Positions 9,672 through 17,868 of a stretch of 35,425 nt of DNA are shown here, piece after piece (the stretch's first letter is position 1; each line of letters opens with the position of its first letter). Position numbers and translations under genes: made by a program. The notes below the pieces were generated by a model. It was not told the origin of the DNA, searched no databases, and saw only the letters and a program-made list of their open reading frames with translations. The stretch is from Halopseudomonas oceani (lineage in GTDB: Bacteria; Pseudomonadota; Gammaproteobacteria; Pseudomonadales; Pseudomonadaceae), in assembly GCF_002903165.1 (NCBI RefSeq), contig NZ_PPSK01000025.1, forward strand, positions 1 to 35,425, in the 5' to 3' direction.

Positions 9672-9727
9672 CACGGGAGTTCGGCGCAAGCTCACTGCCG
9701 GTCAAGCCGGAGATTGCCCTTCAAACG

Positions 9728-10570
9728 CTAAAGCACGGCTCCCTCGCTGAGGCGCGCCAACTGATCCAGATCGGTCTGCACCCCGGAGGTTTCCCGAATG
9801 CGGGTCAGGATCTCGCGCTTGAGGGCGATAAATTCCGGCTCCAGCTTCATGTCCTGATGCCGCACCTTGGGCAGCGGCACCTCGTAGACGCTGTCGATGC
9901 GGCCCGGACGCGGCGCCATCAGCACGATGCGGGTGCCCAGATAGATCGCCTCCTCCACATCGTGGGTGACGAACAGGATGGTGCTCTTTTCCAGCCGATG
10001 CACATGCAGAATCAGGTCGTGCATCACCTCCCGGGTCTGCGCATCGAGCGCGCCAAAGGGCTCGTCCATCAGCAAAAAGTCCGGCCGCGGCATCAACGCA
10101 CGGGCAATCGCCACCCGCTGCTGCATGCCGCCGGACAGCTGACTGGGATAGGCCCCGGCAAAGCTTTTCAGCCCCATCAGGTTTAACAGCGCATCAGCCC
10201 GACCACTGGCCGCTTCAACGTCGGACTGGCTGTGCACCGAGTCGGCGATGACCTTGAGCTGGCGGCAGAACTTGATGTTCTCGGTGACCGTCAGCCACGG
10301 GTAGAGGCTGTAGTGCTGGAAGACCATGGCGCGGTCCACACCGGGGCCGTCGACCGGCTCGCCACGCAGCAGGATGTCACCGCTGCTGTGGGTTTCCAGC
10401 CCGGCCATGATGCGCAGCAGGGTCGACTTGCCGCAGCCGGAGGCACCGACAAAGGTGATGAACTCGTTCGGCTGCACTTCGAGGTTGACGTCGCGCAGCG
10501 CCTCAATGGTTTGGTTGCGGGCTTCGAATTGCTTGCCCAGGTTGCGAATGCTGATACAGGACTGGTCCAT
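9728..10570 (-). CDS. ABC transporter ATPase, NitT/TauT (SsuB/TauB) type
   Basis: A 280-residue ATPase that powers the importer formed with the permease at 10575 and the binding protein at 17869. Motifs are complete: Walker A GASGCGKST at 42-50, Q-loop Gln85, signature LSGGMQQR at 145-152, Walker B FLLMDE at 165-170 and switch His203. The C-terminal extension after the NBD (IDSVYEVPLPKVRHQD...) is typical of nitrate/sulfonate/taurine-class ATPases. The riboswitch in the operon leader points to a guanidine-related substrate rather than taurine or nitrate; this is inference. It is the last gene of the operon, four bases after the permease. Confidence 0.93.
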   Translation of the reverse strand: MDQSCISIRNLGKQFEARNQTIEALRDVNLEVQPNEFITFVGASGCGKSTLLRIMAGLETHSSGDILLRGEPVDGPGVDRAMVFQHYSLYPWLTVTENIKFCRQLKVIADSVHSQSDVEAASGRADALLNLMGLKSFAGAYPSQLSGGMQQRVAIARALMPRPDFLLMDEPFGALDAQTREVMHDLILHVHRLEKSTILFVTHDVEEAIYLGTRIVLMAPRPGRIDSVYEVPLPKVRHQDMKLEPEFIALKREILTRIRETSGVQTDLDQLARLSEGAVL

Positions 10571-10574
10571 GGGC

Positions 10575-11417
10575 TTACCTCTTCTGCCAGTGGAAGGCGC
10601 GACGGCCGAGCCAGCGGAACGCCTGGTCGGTCAGCAGACCGATCAGGCCGATCAGCAGGATGCCGGCGAAAATCTTGTCGGTGTGCATGTAGCGCTGGGC
10701 GCGCAGGATGGCGTAACCAAGCCCCGAGTTGGAGGCCACCAGCTCAGCGACCACCAGATAGGTCCAGGCCCAGCCACAGGTGATGCGCAGGGTATCGAGC
10801 AACGCCGGTCGGGCCGACGGCAGCACCACCAGGCGGATGACCTCGCTGCGCGAGGCGCCCATGGTCTGCGCCGCTTCAATCTGCGCCATCGGCACCCGGC
10901 GAATATCTTCTGCAGCCATCAGCACCATCTGGAAGAAGGTACCGATGAAGATGATGAGGATCTTCGAGCCCTCGCCGATCCCGACCCAGAGCATCACCAG
11001 CGGAATAAAGGCGACCGCCGGCATGTAGCGGATAAAGTCGATCAGCGGTTCCAGCGTCGCCTGCACCGGTTTGTAGGTGCCCAGATACAGACCGAGCGGC
11101 AGCGCTATCATCGCCGAAATCAGAAACCCGGCCATGACCCGGTAAACGCTGATCCAGATGTCATCCCACAGCCCGTCTTCCTGCCACCAGCTGACAACCC
11201 GCTCCAGCACTGCGCCAGGGCCAGGCATGAACAGCGGGTCATTCAGCCCGAGTGCGCTATACAGCCACCAGATGAAAAAGGGCGCGGCCAGGCCGAACGC
11301 CGTCAGCAGGGCACTGGTGCGTGGCGACAGGCCGCCGCGCACGACCCACCAGCGCGAGCGGGGTTTGTGCTTGACCGCGACAGCGGGGGTATCAGGTACA
11401 GGGGCTGGTGCGTTCAT
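10575..11417 (-). CDS. ABC transporter permease, NitT/TauT type
   Basis: A 280-residue inner-membrane permease of the binding-protein-dependent transport family. After a cytoplasmic N-tail rich in Pro, Lys and Arg, the first membrane segment lies at about 35-55. Several more follow, and the EAA loop that docks on the ATPase is at 181-200 (EAAQTMGASRSEVIRLVVLP). A single permease gene suggests a homodimer. It overlaps the upstream unnamed gene by four bases and is followed at once by the ATPase gene. The operon separates this pair from the binding protein by eight other genes, which is unusual for a single importer. Confidence 0.93.
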   Translation of the reverse strand: MNAPAPVPDTPAVAVKHKPRSRWWVVRGGLSPRTSALLTAFGLAAPFFIWWLYSALGLNDPLFMPGPGAVLERVVSWWQEDGLWDDIWISVYRVMAGFLISAMIALPLGLYLGTYKPVQATLEPLIDFIRYMPAVAFIPLVMLWVGIGEGSKILIIFIGTFFQMVLMAAEDIRRVPMAQIEAAQTMGASRSEVIRLVVLPSARPALLDTLRITCGWAWTYLVVAELVASNSGLGYAILRAQRYMHTDKIFAGILLIGLIGLLTDQAFRWLGRRAFHWQKR

Positions 11418-12172
11418 ACCAGTGTCTCCTTGGGCAGATCCTGCAGACGAGGTACCGGCGCTTGGCGCCAGCCGTTCTCAGGAGGATGAATACCGAGCCA
11501 GGCAGCCGGCAACGCTTCCCAGCGTGCCGGATCGACGGGTGCGGAAAACAGGCCGCCGGTGGCGGCGGGCAAGGTGCTGAACAAAATTTGCCAGGGCCGC
11601 TCGCCGCCCTGGATTCGGCCAAAGGTCAGCTCGCAACCGAGCAGATGTTCAGCGCTGCGTGCACAGTCGTGTTGCAGGTGCTCCCGCAGCGAGCGGCAGC
11701 GGCCGAGGCGCACAGGGCGGTCAGCAGCGAACATAAAGTAATCACCGGCGCGCAGCAGGCAGGCCTGACGACCGGAGCCGTCGGCGCTCTGCAGCCAGAG
11801 CTCGGCGACCGGGCCGCGCGAGTCCGGCAAACGTCGCCAGATTTCCAGATAGCTGTCGTCCAGTGCGGTCTCGTGCACCTCATCACTGCTGACGAACTGC
11901 ATGTTGCCAATGTCAGTGCCGCTGTCCGGATGGAAATCGATGATGCGGTGCCACTGGCAACGGCCAAGAGTGGCCTCGGTCAGGCCGGCAAAGCCCGCCT
12001 GGGCAGCGCGTTCGAACGGCAATTTCGGCGTCGGATCGGGAATCCGCAAATCCGCATGCAGATGCGTACTCTGCAGCCAGAACACCCGGGTTGTGGTGTC
12101 CTCGGTGCCGTCGGATAGACGCAGCAGCGTGCGCTGCCAGACGCCGTGATAAGCCTCGGGAACCGCTTTCAT
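11414..12172 (-). CDS. Unrecognised conserved protein, possibly lipocalin/beta-barrel-like
   Basis: A 252-residue soluble protein that I cannot assign confidently. It opens MKAVPEAYHGVWQRTLL, then TTTRVFWLQSTHLHADLRIP, and continues as alternating beta strands with scattered Trp residues, giving the impression of a small lipid- or ligand-binding barrel. No signal peptide or catalytic motif is clear. The ATG at 12172 overlaps the upstream hydrolase stop in an ATGA, so I reject the longer frame. Its place among hydrolases and transporter genes suggests a role in the same pathway, as an enzyme of unknown class or a ligand binder. Confidence 0.7.
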   Translation of the reverse strand: MKAVPEAYHGVWQRTLLRLSDGTEDTTTRVFWLQSTHLHADLRIPDPTPKLPFERAAQAGFAGLTEATLGRCQWHRIIDFHPDSGTDIGNMQFVSSDEVHETALDDSYLEIWRRLPDSRGPVAELWLQSADGSGRQACLLRAGDYFMFAADRPVRLGRCRSLREHLQHDCARSAEHLLGCELTFGRIQGGERPWQILFSTLPAATGGLFSAPVDPARWEALPAAWLGIHPPENGWRQAPVPRLQDLPKETLV

Positions 12173-12951
12173 GCGTGATACTCCGGGAAGCGTTTGAGGG
12201 TACGCCAGAACGCCATGTCGTGGTTGGGCCACAGCTCGGCGCCGGTCTCACCGGCGATGCGTTTCAGCTTGCGAATGCTGTCCAGCGCCATGTCCTCGCG
12301 GTCGCGCCAGCACAGACCCGGCGCGATCTCATCATCGAGGTTTTCAGTCAAGTCGGCGGCATCACCAGTGAGGATCACCGGCGCACCGGTCGGCAGTTCG
12401 ATCATCAGCGACATGTGCCCGGCGGTGTGGCCCGGCGTGTTGATCGCCCGCAGGCCGGGCAGCAAATCGTACTCATCCTGCTGCAGGCGCCAGCGCACAT
12501 TGCCGGCAAAGTCATCGGCAAAGTAGGCGTTGTCGGCCGGCTCACGGGCGGCGTGCAACTCGTCTTCGTGGACATGCACTTCGGCGCCGCAGACGTCGCA
12601 CAGGCCACCGGCGTGATCAAAGTGCAGGTGGCTGAGAAACACCATGTCGATGTCCTTGCAGGTCAGCCCGAGTTTCGCCAGATGGGCTTCGAGGCGTTGC
12701 TCTTCGCTCATCTGCGGCGGCCCCATGGGAAACTCCACCGGGTCGTACCAGCGGGCGCGTAGCGCAGGATCGCTCAGCTTGTTGTAGTCACAGCCGACGT
12801 CGAACAGCACCCGGCCCTGCTTGGTCTCGATCAAAAAGGCCAGAATCGGCGCCTCGATCTGTACGCCGTGGCCACGGCCGCGGGTCGAAATCGACTTGTC
12901 GTAATGGTGAGTGGCGGTCAGCAGCGGCCAGAGTTTCTGTACCTGAGTCAT
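12169..12951 (-). CDS. Metallo-beta-lactamase-fold hydrolase, N-acyl homoserine lactonase-like
   Basis: A 260-residue MBL-fold enzyme with the dinuclear-metal motif SHLHFDHAGG (His108, His110, Asp112, His113), a further ligand His175 in NTPGHTAGHM, a bridging Asp in LTGDAADL and a C-terminal PNHD. General features match the AttM/AiiB branch that opens homoserine lactones, but the same fold hydrolyses many esters and cyclic amides. No signal peptide, so cytoplasmic. Given the operon, ring opening of a pathway lactone or lactam is at least as likely as quorum quenching. It overlaps both neighbours by four bases. Confidence 0.85.
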   Translation of the reverse strand: MTQVQKLWPLLTATHHYDKSISTRGRGHGVQIEAPILAFLIETKQGRVLFDVGCDYNKLSDPALRARWYDPVEFPMGPPQMSEEQRLEAHLAKLGLTCKDIDMVFLSHLHFDHAGGLCDVCGAEVHVHEDELHAAREPADNAYFADDFAGNVRWRLQQDEYDLLPGLRAINTPGHTAGHMSLMIELPTGAPVILTGDAADLTENLDDEIAPGLCWRDREDMALDSIRKLKRIAGETGAELWPNHDMAFWRTLKRFPEYHA

Positions 12952-13595
12952 GCCGCCTCCCGCAGCGCGCTGAGCAGCACGGCGCTGTCACAGGTCTCGC
13001 CGAAGATGCCGCCCTCGACATTGATCATCGCCAGCGCGGCGGCGTGCAGCTCGGGATGCGCAGACGCGCAGGCGTCGCTGACGGTCAGGCAGTTGAAGCC
13101 GCGGTCGATAGCGCTGCGCAGGGTCGAGCTGACGCAGACCTCGGTGGTCACGCCGGTGATGATCAGCGTGTTGATGCCGCGACTCCGCAGGATCAGTTCC
13201 AGATCGGTGGCGGCAAAGGCGCAGTAACCGGGCTTGTCGATCACCGGCTCACCGACCTGAGGTTGCAACTCGTCGATCAGGTCATGGCCGTACTCGCCAC
13301 GCACCAGCAGCCGACCGAGCGGGCCTGCTGCGCCAATCGGTGCGCCGCTGCGCTCGGCACGGATGCGTTTCCAGTCGGGCAGGTCGGACAAATCCGGGCG
13401 GTGCCCTTCGCGGGTATGTACCACCAGCATGCCGCTGGCCCGTGCCGCTGCAAGCAGGCGCTGCTGAGCCGGAATCGGCGCACGCAGGCAGGCGATATCC
13501 AGCCCGGCCTGATCGGCGTAGCCGCCGGGGGCGCAGAAGTCACGCTGCATATCGATCAGCAGCAGCACAGTGCGTGATGGCAACAGCGGCAGCAT
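12948..13595 (-). CDS. Isochorismatase-family cysteine hydrolase
   Basis: A 215-residue cytoplasmic hydrolase with the Asp-Lys-Cys triad of the family: Asp15 (LLLIDMQRDF), Lys121 (VIDKPGYCAF) and Cys154 (TTEVCVSST) followed by a helix. Relatives cleave carbamoyl or amide C-N bonds, for example N-carbamoylsarcosine, biuret and ureidoacrylate, so release of ammonia from a urea- or guanidine-derived group would fit. The ATG at 13595 gives the family start (LPSRTVLLLIDMQ) and lies one base past the creatininase stop; the upstream open frame is a shadow of that gene. It overlaps the MBL gene by four bases. Confidence 0.88.
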   Translation of the reverse strand: MLPLLPSRTVLLLIDMQRDFCAPGGYADQAGLDIACLRAPIPAQQRLLAAARASGMLVVHTREGHRPDLSDLPDWKRIRAERSGAPIGAAGPLGRLLVRGEYGHDLIDELQPQVGEPVIDKPGYCAFAATDLELILRSRGINTLIITGVTTEVCVSSTLRSAIDRGFNCLTVSDACASAHPELHAAALAMINVEGGIFGETCDSAVLLSALREAA

Positions 13596-13596
13596 C

Positions 13597-14367
13597 TCAG
13601 GCCTCCAGCTTGAATTCGTGACGCACCGCAGCGGCGATGCCGGTGGTGATGTCATCAGCCATGCGCGCGCCCTTCTCGGCCGTCGAACCCAGCGCCGAGG
13701 ACAGCACACCGGACGGCGGCACCCACTCGGTGCGCGTCGGGTACATGTCGTAGGGCGGAAAGTCGGCGGGCGGGTCGTTCGGGATCTTGTCGAGGCTGAC
13801 CAGATGCGGCAGGTAATGCAGCATCAGCGAGGTCTCAATCACCGCAGCGTGCTCCAGCGCAAAGCCGGGAAAACCATCGGGGAAGATATCGTCCAGCGTT
13901 TCTTCCTTGCAGAAGTCCCAGTGCTCCAGGCGCATGACTTCAAGATCACAGCCGGGGCCCAGCTCGCGCAGCGCCAGCTGGATCCCCTCGGTGACAAACC
14001 AGGTGTTCTCGTAGTGCCCCAGCACCAGCACCAGGCGCTTGACGCCGTGGCGAGCGAACTCGCGCACCGCATCCTGCACCAAGGCGATCAGGGTCGCGCC
14101 GTCGAGGCTGGTGGTGCCGCAGAAATGCTGGCCGCCGCCGCACTTGGGCTGCGACTTGTAGCCGTAGGCCAGCGCCGGGGCAACGATGCCACCGATCTGC
14201 GCGGCCACATCGGCGCTCAGCGCTGTCGACAGCAGCGCATCGGTGCCCAGCGGCAGGTGCGGGCCGTGCTGCTCGGTCGCGCCGCAGGGCAGAAACACCA
14301 CCGCCCCCTGCTCGACCCGCTGCTGGTATTCGACCCAGCTGATCTGATCCATATAGACACTTGCCAT
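13597..14367 (-). CDS. Creatininase-family amidohydrolase
   Basis: A 256-residue member of the creatininase family, whose namesake interconverts creatinine and creatine using a dinuclear metal site. Likely ligands are all visible: Glu32 and His34 (GATEQHGPH), Asp43 (PLGTD), His118 and Glu120 (GHYEN), and Glu172-His173 near the proposed catalytic His. The stretch YGYKSQ...GGG.HF.GTTSLDGATL is very close to Pseudomonas creatininase as I remember it. Of the two active-site tryptophans described there, the first is kept (Trp150) but the second is Phe169. A cyclic guanidino or related amide substrate is therefore likely, but creatinine itself is uncertain. The ATG at 14367 shares one base with the upstream stop. 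Confidence 0.88.
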   Translation of the reverse strand: MASVYMDQISWVEYQQRVEQGAVVFLPCGATEQHGPHLPLGTDALLSTALSADVAAQIGGIVAPALAYGYKSQPKCGGGQHFCGTTSLDGATLIALVQDAVREFARHGVKRLVLVLGHYENTWFVTEGIQLALRELGPGCDLEVMRLEHWDFCKEETLDDIFPDGFPGFALEHAAVIETSLMLHYLPHLVSLDKIPNDPPADFPPYDMYPTRTEWVPPSGVLSSALGSTAEKGARMADDITTGIAAAVRHEFKLEA

Positions 14368-15248
14368 CAGGACAATCTCCTCGTCAGTTGTGCGGGTGAA
14401 CGCTCGGGCCAACCGGCCATCACCGCCGCCAGCGTGACCATGCTGGCCCCCAGCCAGGTGCGGGGGGCGATCACCTCATCGTTGAACCAGGCCACCGACA
14501 ACACGGCGGCGATCAATTCGAATACCACCAACACGGCAGCGCGGCTGGCCTCCAGGTGGGTCACGCCGTATTGCGCGCCTAGGGTGGCGAGCAGCAGCCA
14601 ACCCACCGCAAACAGTGCGATCCACAGCCAGGTCGTCAGCGCCAGCGCCGGCATCCCCTTGGCAAACAGCAAACAGGCGGCACCGGCAAACAAGCTGCTG
14701 CCAACGAAGGCGGCGACCGTTTTGCTCAACATCGGCACCCGATCCGCCGCCCGCGTCGCCAGGTTGTTCAGGGCGAAGCCCAACCCGGCGCTCAGCGCCA
14801 GCCAGTCGATCGCAGTGAGACTGGCGAAGGTTTGCGCATTGACGCCCAGCGTCAGGCCGATACCCGCGAGCGCCAGCACCAGCGCGGCGATACGCAGCGC
14901 GGTCAGCCGCTCACGCAACAGCAGCCAGCCGCCGAGCACGCCCCACACCGGCGCCAGATAGAACAGCAGCATCACCCGCACCAGATCCTCGGCCAGCGAC
15001 AGCGACGACAGCAGCGCGGCATTCGCCCAACCGCCAAACAGCACAATGCCCACCAGCCCCCAGCGCTGCTGCCACCAGCCAGCGCGCTGCCAATACAGCA
15101 GCGGCAGGGCAAACAGCGCGATCAGGCCGTAACTGGCGAGCACCATGGGAAAGCCATCGATGCCCTGCCCGGCGAACCACTGCAGCGGCAGCCAACTGGT
15201 GCCCCAGAGCACCGTTGCCAGAATCAGTACCCATTCCGGACGCAGCAT
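14367..15248 (-). CDS. EamA/DMT-superfamily transporter
   Basis: A 293-residue inner-membrane protein with about ten hydrophobic segments in two halves, typical of EamA-type drug/metabolite transporters. It opens MLRPEWVLILATVLWGTSWL, the usual first helix with WGTSW; the second half includes NNLATRAADRVPM and a late ELIAAVLSVAWFNDE with the conserved acidic turn. These carriers usually export amino acids, amines or metabolites. Guanidine-I riboswitches often control small SMR exporters of the same superfamily, so this larger member may export a toxic intermediate or excess substrate. It overlaps both neighbours by one base. Confidence 0.88.
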   Translation of the reverse strand: MLRPEWVLILATVLWGTSWLPLQWFAGQGIDGFPMVLASYGLIALFALPLLYWQRAGWWQQRWGLVGIVLFGGWANAALLSSLSLAEDLVRVMLLFYLAPVWGVLGGWLLLRERLTALRIAALVLALAGIGLTLGVNAQTFASLTAIDWLALSAGLGFALNNLATRAADRVPMLSKTVAAFVGSSLFAGAACLLFAKGMPALALTTWLWIALFAVGWLLLATLGAQYGVTHLEASRAAVLVVFELIAAVLSVAWFNDEVIAPRTWLGASMVTLAAVMAGWPERSPAQLTRRLS

Positions 15249-16003
15249 CAGCCACCCATCCAGGCGCCGCCGTTGGCGCCGAGCACCTGCCCGGTAAAGA
15301 AACTCGCTGCCGGCGACAGCAGGAAGCAGACCGCCGCGGCGATCTCCTCCGGCTGGCCCAGGCGCGCGGCCGGAATGGCCAGCTCCTTGGCAATCCACTC
15401 TTCGCTCATGTGCTCCAGCGAGACCATCGCGGTTTCCACCGGGCCGGGCGCCACCGCGTTGATGCGAATCTGCGGCGCAAACTCGCGCGCCAGCGCTTTG
15501 GTCATGCCGATCACGCCGGCCTTGGCGGTGCAGTAGGCAACGTAGTTTTCACGCCCCATCTGACCCAACTCGGAGGCGATATTGACGATGGCCCCGCGGC
15601 CCGCCCCGCTCATGCTTTCCAGCGCGCAGCGGCAGCAGCGGTAGACGCCATCCAGATCGACCGCCATGATCCGCCGCCAGTCGTCTTCCGAGGTGCCCAG
15701 AAAGCCCTGCTCCTGGATGATCCCGGCGTTGTTGACCAAGCCGTGCAATGGGCCGGTGGCGGTGATGCAGGCGAACATTTCCTCCACCGCGTCCGGGTCA
15801 CTGACATCCGCTTCAATCGCCACCGCCCGGCCACCGGCCGAACGAATCTGCTCAACCAGATCGGCGCTGGCACCGGCCTGGCCCAGATGGTTGATCCAGA
15901 CCTCCGCACCCTGCCCCGCCAGCATCAGCGCGCAGGCGCGGCCGATGCCGGTGGCCGCACCGGTGACCAGAATGCGCTGGCCCTTCAATTCGACCTTCAG
16001 CAT
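15248..16003 (-). CDS. Short-chain dehydrogenase/reductase (first of two)
   Basis: A 251-residue Rossmann-fold oxidoreductase of the classical SDR type. It has the cofactor loop TGAATGIG at 14-21, NNAG at 91-94, and catalytic Ser144, Tyr157 and Lys161 (YCTAK). The C-terminal GQVLGANGGAWMGG is the usual substrate-loop/dimer end. The residue after the second beta strand (INHLGQ) is not acidic, which may favour NADP(H). It would oxidise an alcohol or reduce a ketone/imine; the substrate is unknown. Start chosen at 16003, where ATG shares one base with the upstream stop. The longer open frame upstream reads through the other SDR gene and is not real. Confidence 0.9.
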   Translation of the reverse strand: MLKVELKGQRILVTGAATGIGRACALMLAGQGAEVWINHLGQAGASADLVEQIRSAGGRAVAIEADVSDPDAVEEMFACITATGPLHGLVNNAGIIQEQGFLGTSEDDWRRIMAVDLDGVYRCCRCALESMSGAGRGAIVNIASELGQMGRENYVAYCTAKAGVIGMTKALAREFAPQIRINAVAPGPVETAMVSLEHMSEEWIAKELAIPAARLGQPEEIAAAVCFLLSPAASFFTGQVLGANGGAWMGG

Positions 16004-16794
16004 CAGTGCATGACCTCCCCGCGACTGACCACGATGGCCTGCCCGGTAATGGCGGCCGAGGCCGGCGCGCCGAGAAACAGAAAGGTGCCGGCCAGATCGG
16101 CCGGGGTGAGCAATTCCGGAATCGCCTGCGCGGCGAGGATGTGCTCCAGCTCCTCGGCCTCGCTGCGACCGCTGCCCTGCGCCATGTTGCTCAGAGACGC
16201 CATGGCCGCATCGGTGCCGACCCAGCCGGGACAGACCGCATTGACGCGAATGCCCTGGCTGCCCAGCTCCCAGGCCAGCGAGCGGGTCAAACCAATCACC
16301 GCGTGCTTGCTGGCAACGTAGGCGGAGAATCCGGCCACCGCACTCAGCCCCCAAATCGAGGACTGGTTGATCACACTGCTGCCCTTGCCGAGCAACGGCA
16401 GCAGCGCGCGGGTCAGCCGCAGCATCGACACTACGTTGTTATCCAGTTGGTGTTGCCAGCGCCGGTTGGCGTCGGCGGCGCTATCACTTAGCGGCGTTGG
16501 CTGTTCCATGCCAGCGTTGTTGATCAGCACATCGACTTGCGCCTGCCGCTGGCCCAGTTGACGGGCATAGTCGGCCACCGCCGCGTCATCGCTCAGGTCC
16601 AGCACCCGGCCGTGCACCTGAGTGACGGTCGACAGCCGCTCAACGGTCGCCGCCAGCGCCGGCGCATTGCGGTCGACCAGTTCCAGCCGCGCGCCCTGTT
16701 CAGCAAACGCCTGCGCCAGCCCCAGCCCGATGCCGCTGGCGGCGCCGGTAATCACCACGGTGCGGCCCTGATAATCCAGCGTCTGCATGTTCAT
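16003..16794 (-). CDS. Short-chain dehydrogenase/reductase (second of two)
   Basis: A 263-residue classical SDR. TGAASGIG is at 16-23, Asp41 after the second strand (LVDRN) favours NAD(H), NNAG is at 92-95, and catalytic Ser145/146, Tyr159 and Lys163 (YVASK) are present. It differs clearly from the neighbouring SDR, so the pair is not a recent duplication. Two SDRs with different cofactor preference beside a hydroxylase-like membrane enzyme suggest successive oxidation steps. It overlaps the desaturase gene by four bases and the next SDR by one. Confidence 0.9.
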   Translation of the reverse strand: MNMQTLDYQGRTVVITGAASGIGLGLAQAFAEQGARLELVDRNAPALAATVERLSTVTQVHGRVLDLSDDAAVADYARQLGQRQAQVDVLINNAGMEQPTPLSDSAADANRRWQHQLDNNVVSMLRLTRALLPLLGKGSSVINQSSIWGLSAVAGFSAYVASKHAVIGLTRSLAWELGSQGIRVNAVCPGWVGTDAAMASLSNMAQGSGRSEAEELEHILAAQAIPELLTPADLAGTFLFLGAPASAAITGQAIVVSRGEVMH

Positions 16795-17816
16795 ACCGCC
16801 GTCAGGAAGGACACACCCACCGCGCCGTAGAAGTTCTCGGCACGCTTGGGACCATCGACGAATTCGCCGTAGTCATCGCTCAACACCCGGCGCACGCGGT
16901 GGCGGTGGAAGCTGCTGAGCAGCTCGCTCATCGGCACTACTTGACGGTAGGCATCGCCGTACAGCTCTGCGTGCAGTTTGGGCAGGCGATACCAGGGCGC
17001 GACGGGTTTCTCGTGGTGGGCGTTGTGATAGGCGAAGTTGAGCAACAGCAGGTTGAGCGACGGCCAGCGCAGCGACACCACATTGCTGAAGGTGTTGAGC
17101 TGTTCATAGGCGCGGTCGCGCAGCTTGTCGGCCGGGATCTTGCCGTCCTCTTCCAGCACCGCGAAGGCGTCGTAGGTGTGCTGGTAGGCATCGGCAAAAC
17201 GCAGCACGGTGACCATGATCAGCCAGGCAACGCAGTAGAGCACCAGCGCGCTGAACGACAGCCAGCCGAGCAGGGCAAACAACGCGGTACGGATCAGCAG
17301 CACCGTCAGCACCTTGCCGCGGCGAGCACGGTGTTTCTCGCTCTGGCTGATAAACGGCAGCAGCACCACGTAGAAATGCATGATCAGCTCAACCGCCGGG
17401 ATATACGCCCACTCAAGCGCGAGAATCAGCTTGCGTGCCCAGTTCGGCAGGCCGTTGATGAATGCCTTGCTGTCGAAGGTGATGACGTCGGCGCGATCGA
17501 CGTGATGGCGCATGTGCTTGCGCCGCAGATCCTGAAAGTCGGCGTAGCAGCCGCCGGTCATCCAGCTGAAAACCTCGCCGGCCAGCGCGTTGTGGGCTGG
17601 CTTGCTGAAAATGGTGCCGTGGGCAAATTCGTGAATGAGGTAGGCGCCGATGATCATCGCGTGCGCCAGCAACAGCAGCCCGCCCAGCTTGGCCAGCCAG
17701 AACGGGGTCAGCAGCAGGCCGAGGCCGATCAGATAGCCGCCGACGCTGTAGGCAATCGCCAGACTGTTCCAGACGCGGCCATCAGCGTATCGATAAAGGG
17801 GTTTGGACGTGGACAT
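16791..17816 (-). CDS. Membrane fatty-acid-desaturase-type di-iron oxygenase
   Basis: A 341-residue integral membrane protein with the three histidine boxes of the FA_desaturase/hydroxylase superfamily: H62-EFA-H66, H101-MR-HH and H264-NA-HH. Hydrophobic pairs at about 25-60 and 170-205 fit the membrane-spanning four-helix core. Members use O2 and a non-haem di-iron site to desaturate or hydroxylate alkyl chains, sometimes on small molecules rather than lipids. Here it follows the ABC binding-protein gene and precedes two SDR genes, so hydroxylation or desaturation of an N-alkyl group is a reasonable guess. Electron donor is not encoded nearby. Confidence 0.88.
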   Translation of the reverse strand: MSTSKPLYRYADGRVWNSLAIAYSVGGYLIGLGLLLTPFWLAKLGGLLLLAHAMIIGAYLIHEFAHGTIFSKPAHNALAGEVFSWMTGGCYADFQDLRRKHMRHHVDRADVITFDSKAFINGLPNWARKLILALEWAYIPAVELIMHFYVVLLPFISQSEKHRARRGKVLTVLLIRTALFALLGWLSFSALVLYCVAWLIMVTVLRFADAYQHTYDAFAVLEEDGKIPADKLRDRAYEQLNTFSNVVSLRWPSLNLLLLNFAYHNAHHEKPVAPWYRLPKLHAELYGDAYRQVVPMSELLSSFHRHRVRRVLSDDYGEFVDGPKRAENFYGAVGVSFLTAV

Positions 17817-17868
17817 GATTCCTCCGCAAGTCCGAATCAGGGCAGGCGCAACGCGCCTGCCCGTGGTC

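Noticed and set aside
12194..15536. Several long open frames on the forward strand opposite the hydrolase, DMT and SDR genes (for example 13570-14961 and 14832-15536).
   Set aside because: They are antisense shadows of GC-rich codons: no family motif, Arg/Ala/Gln-rich composition, and complete overlap with well-supported genes.
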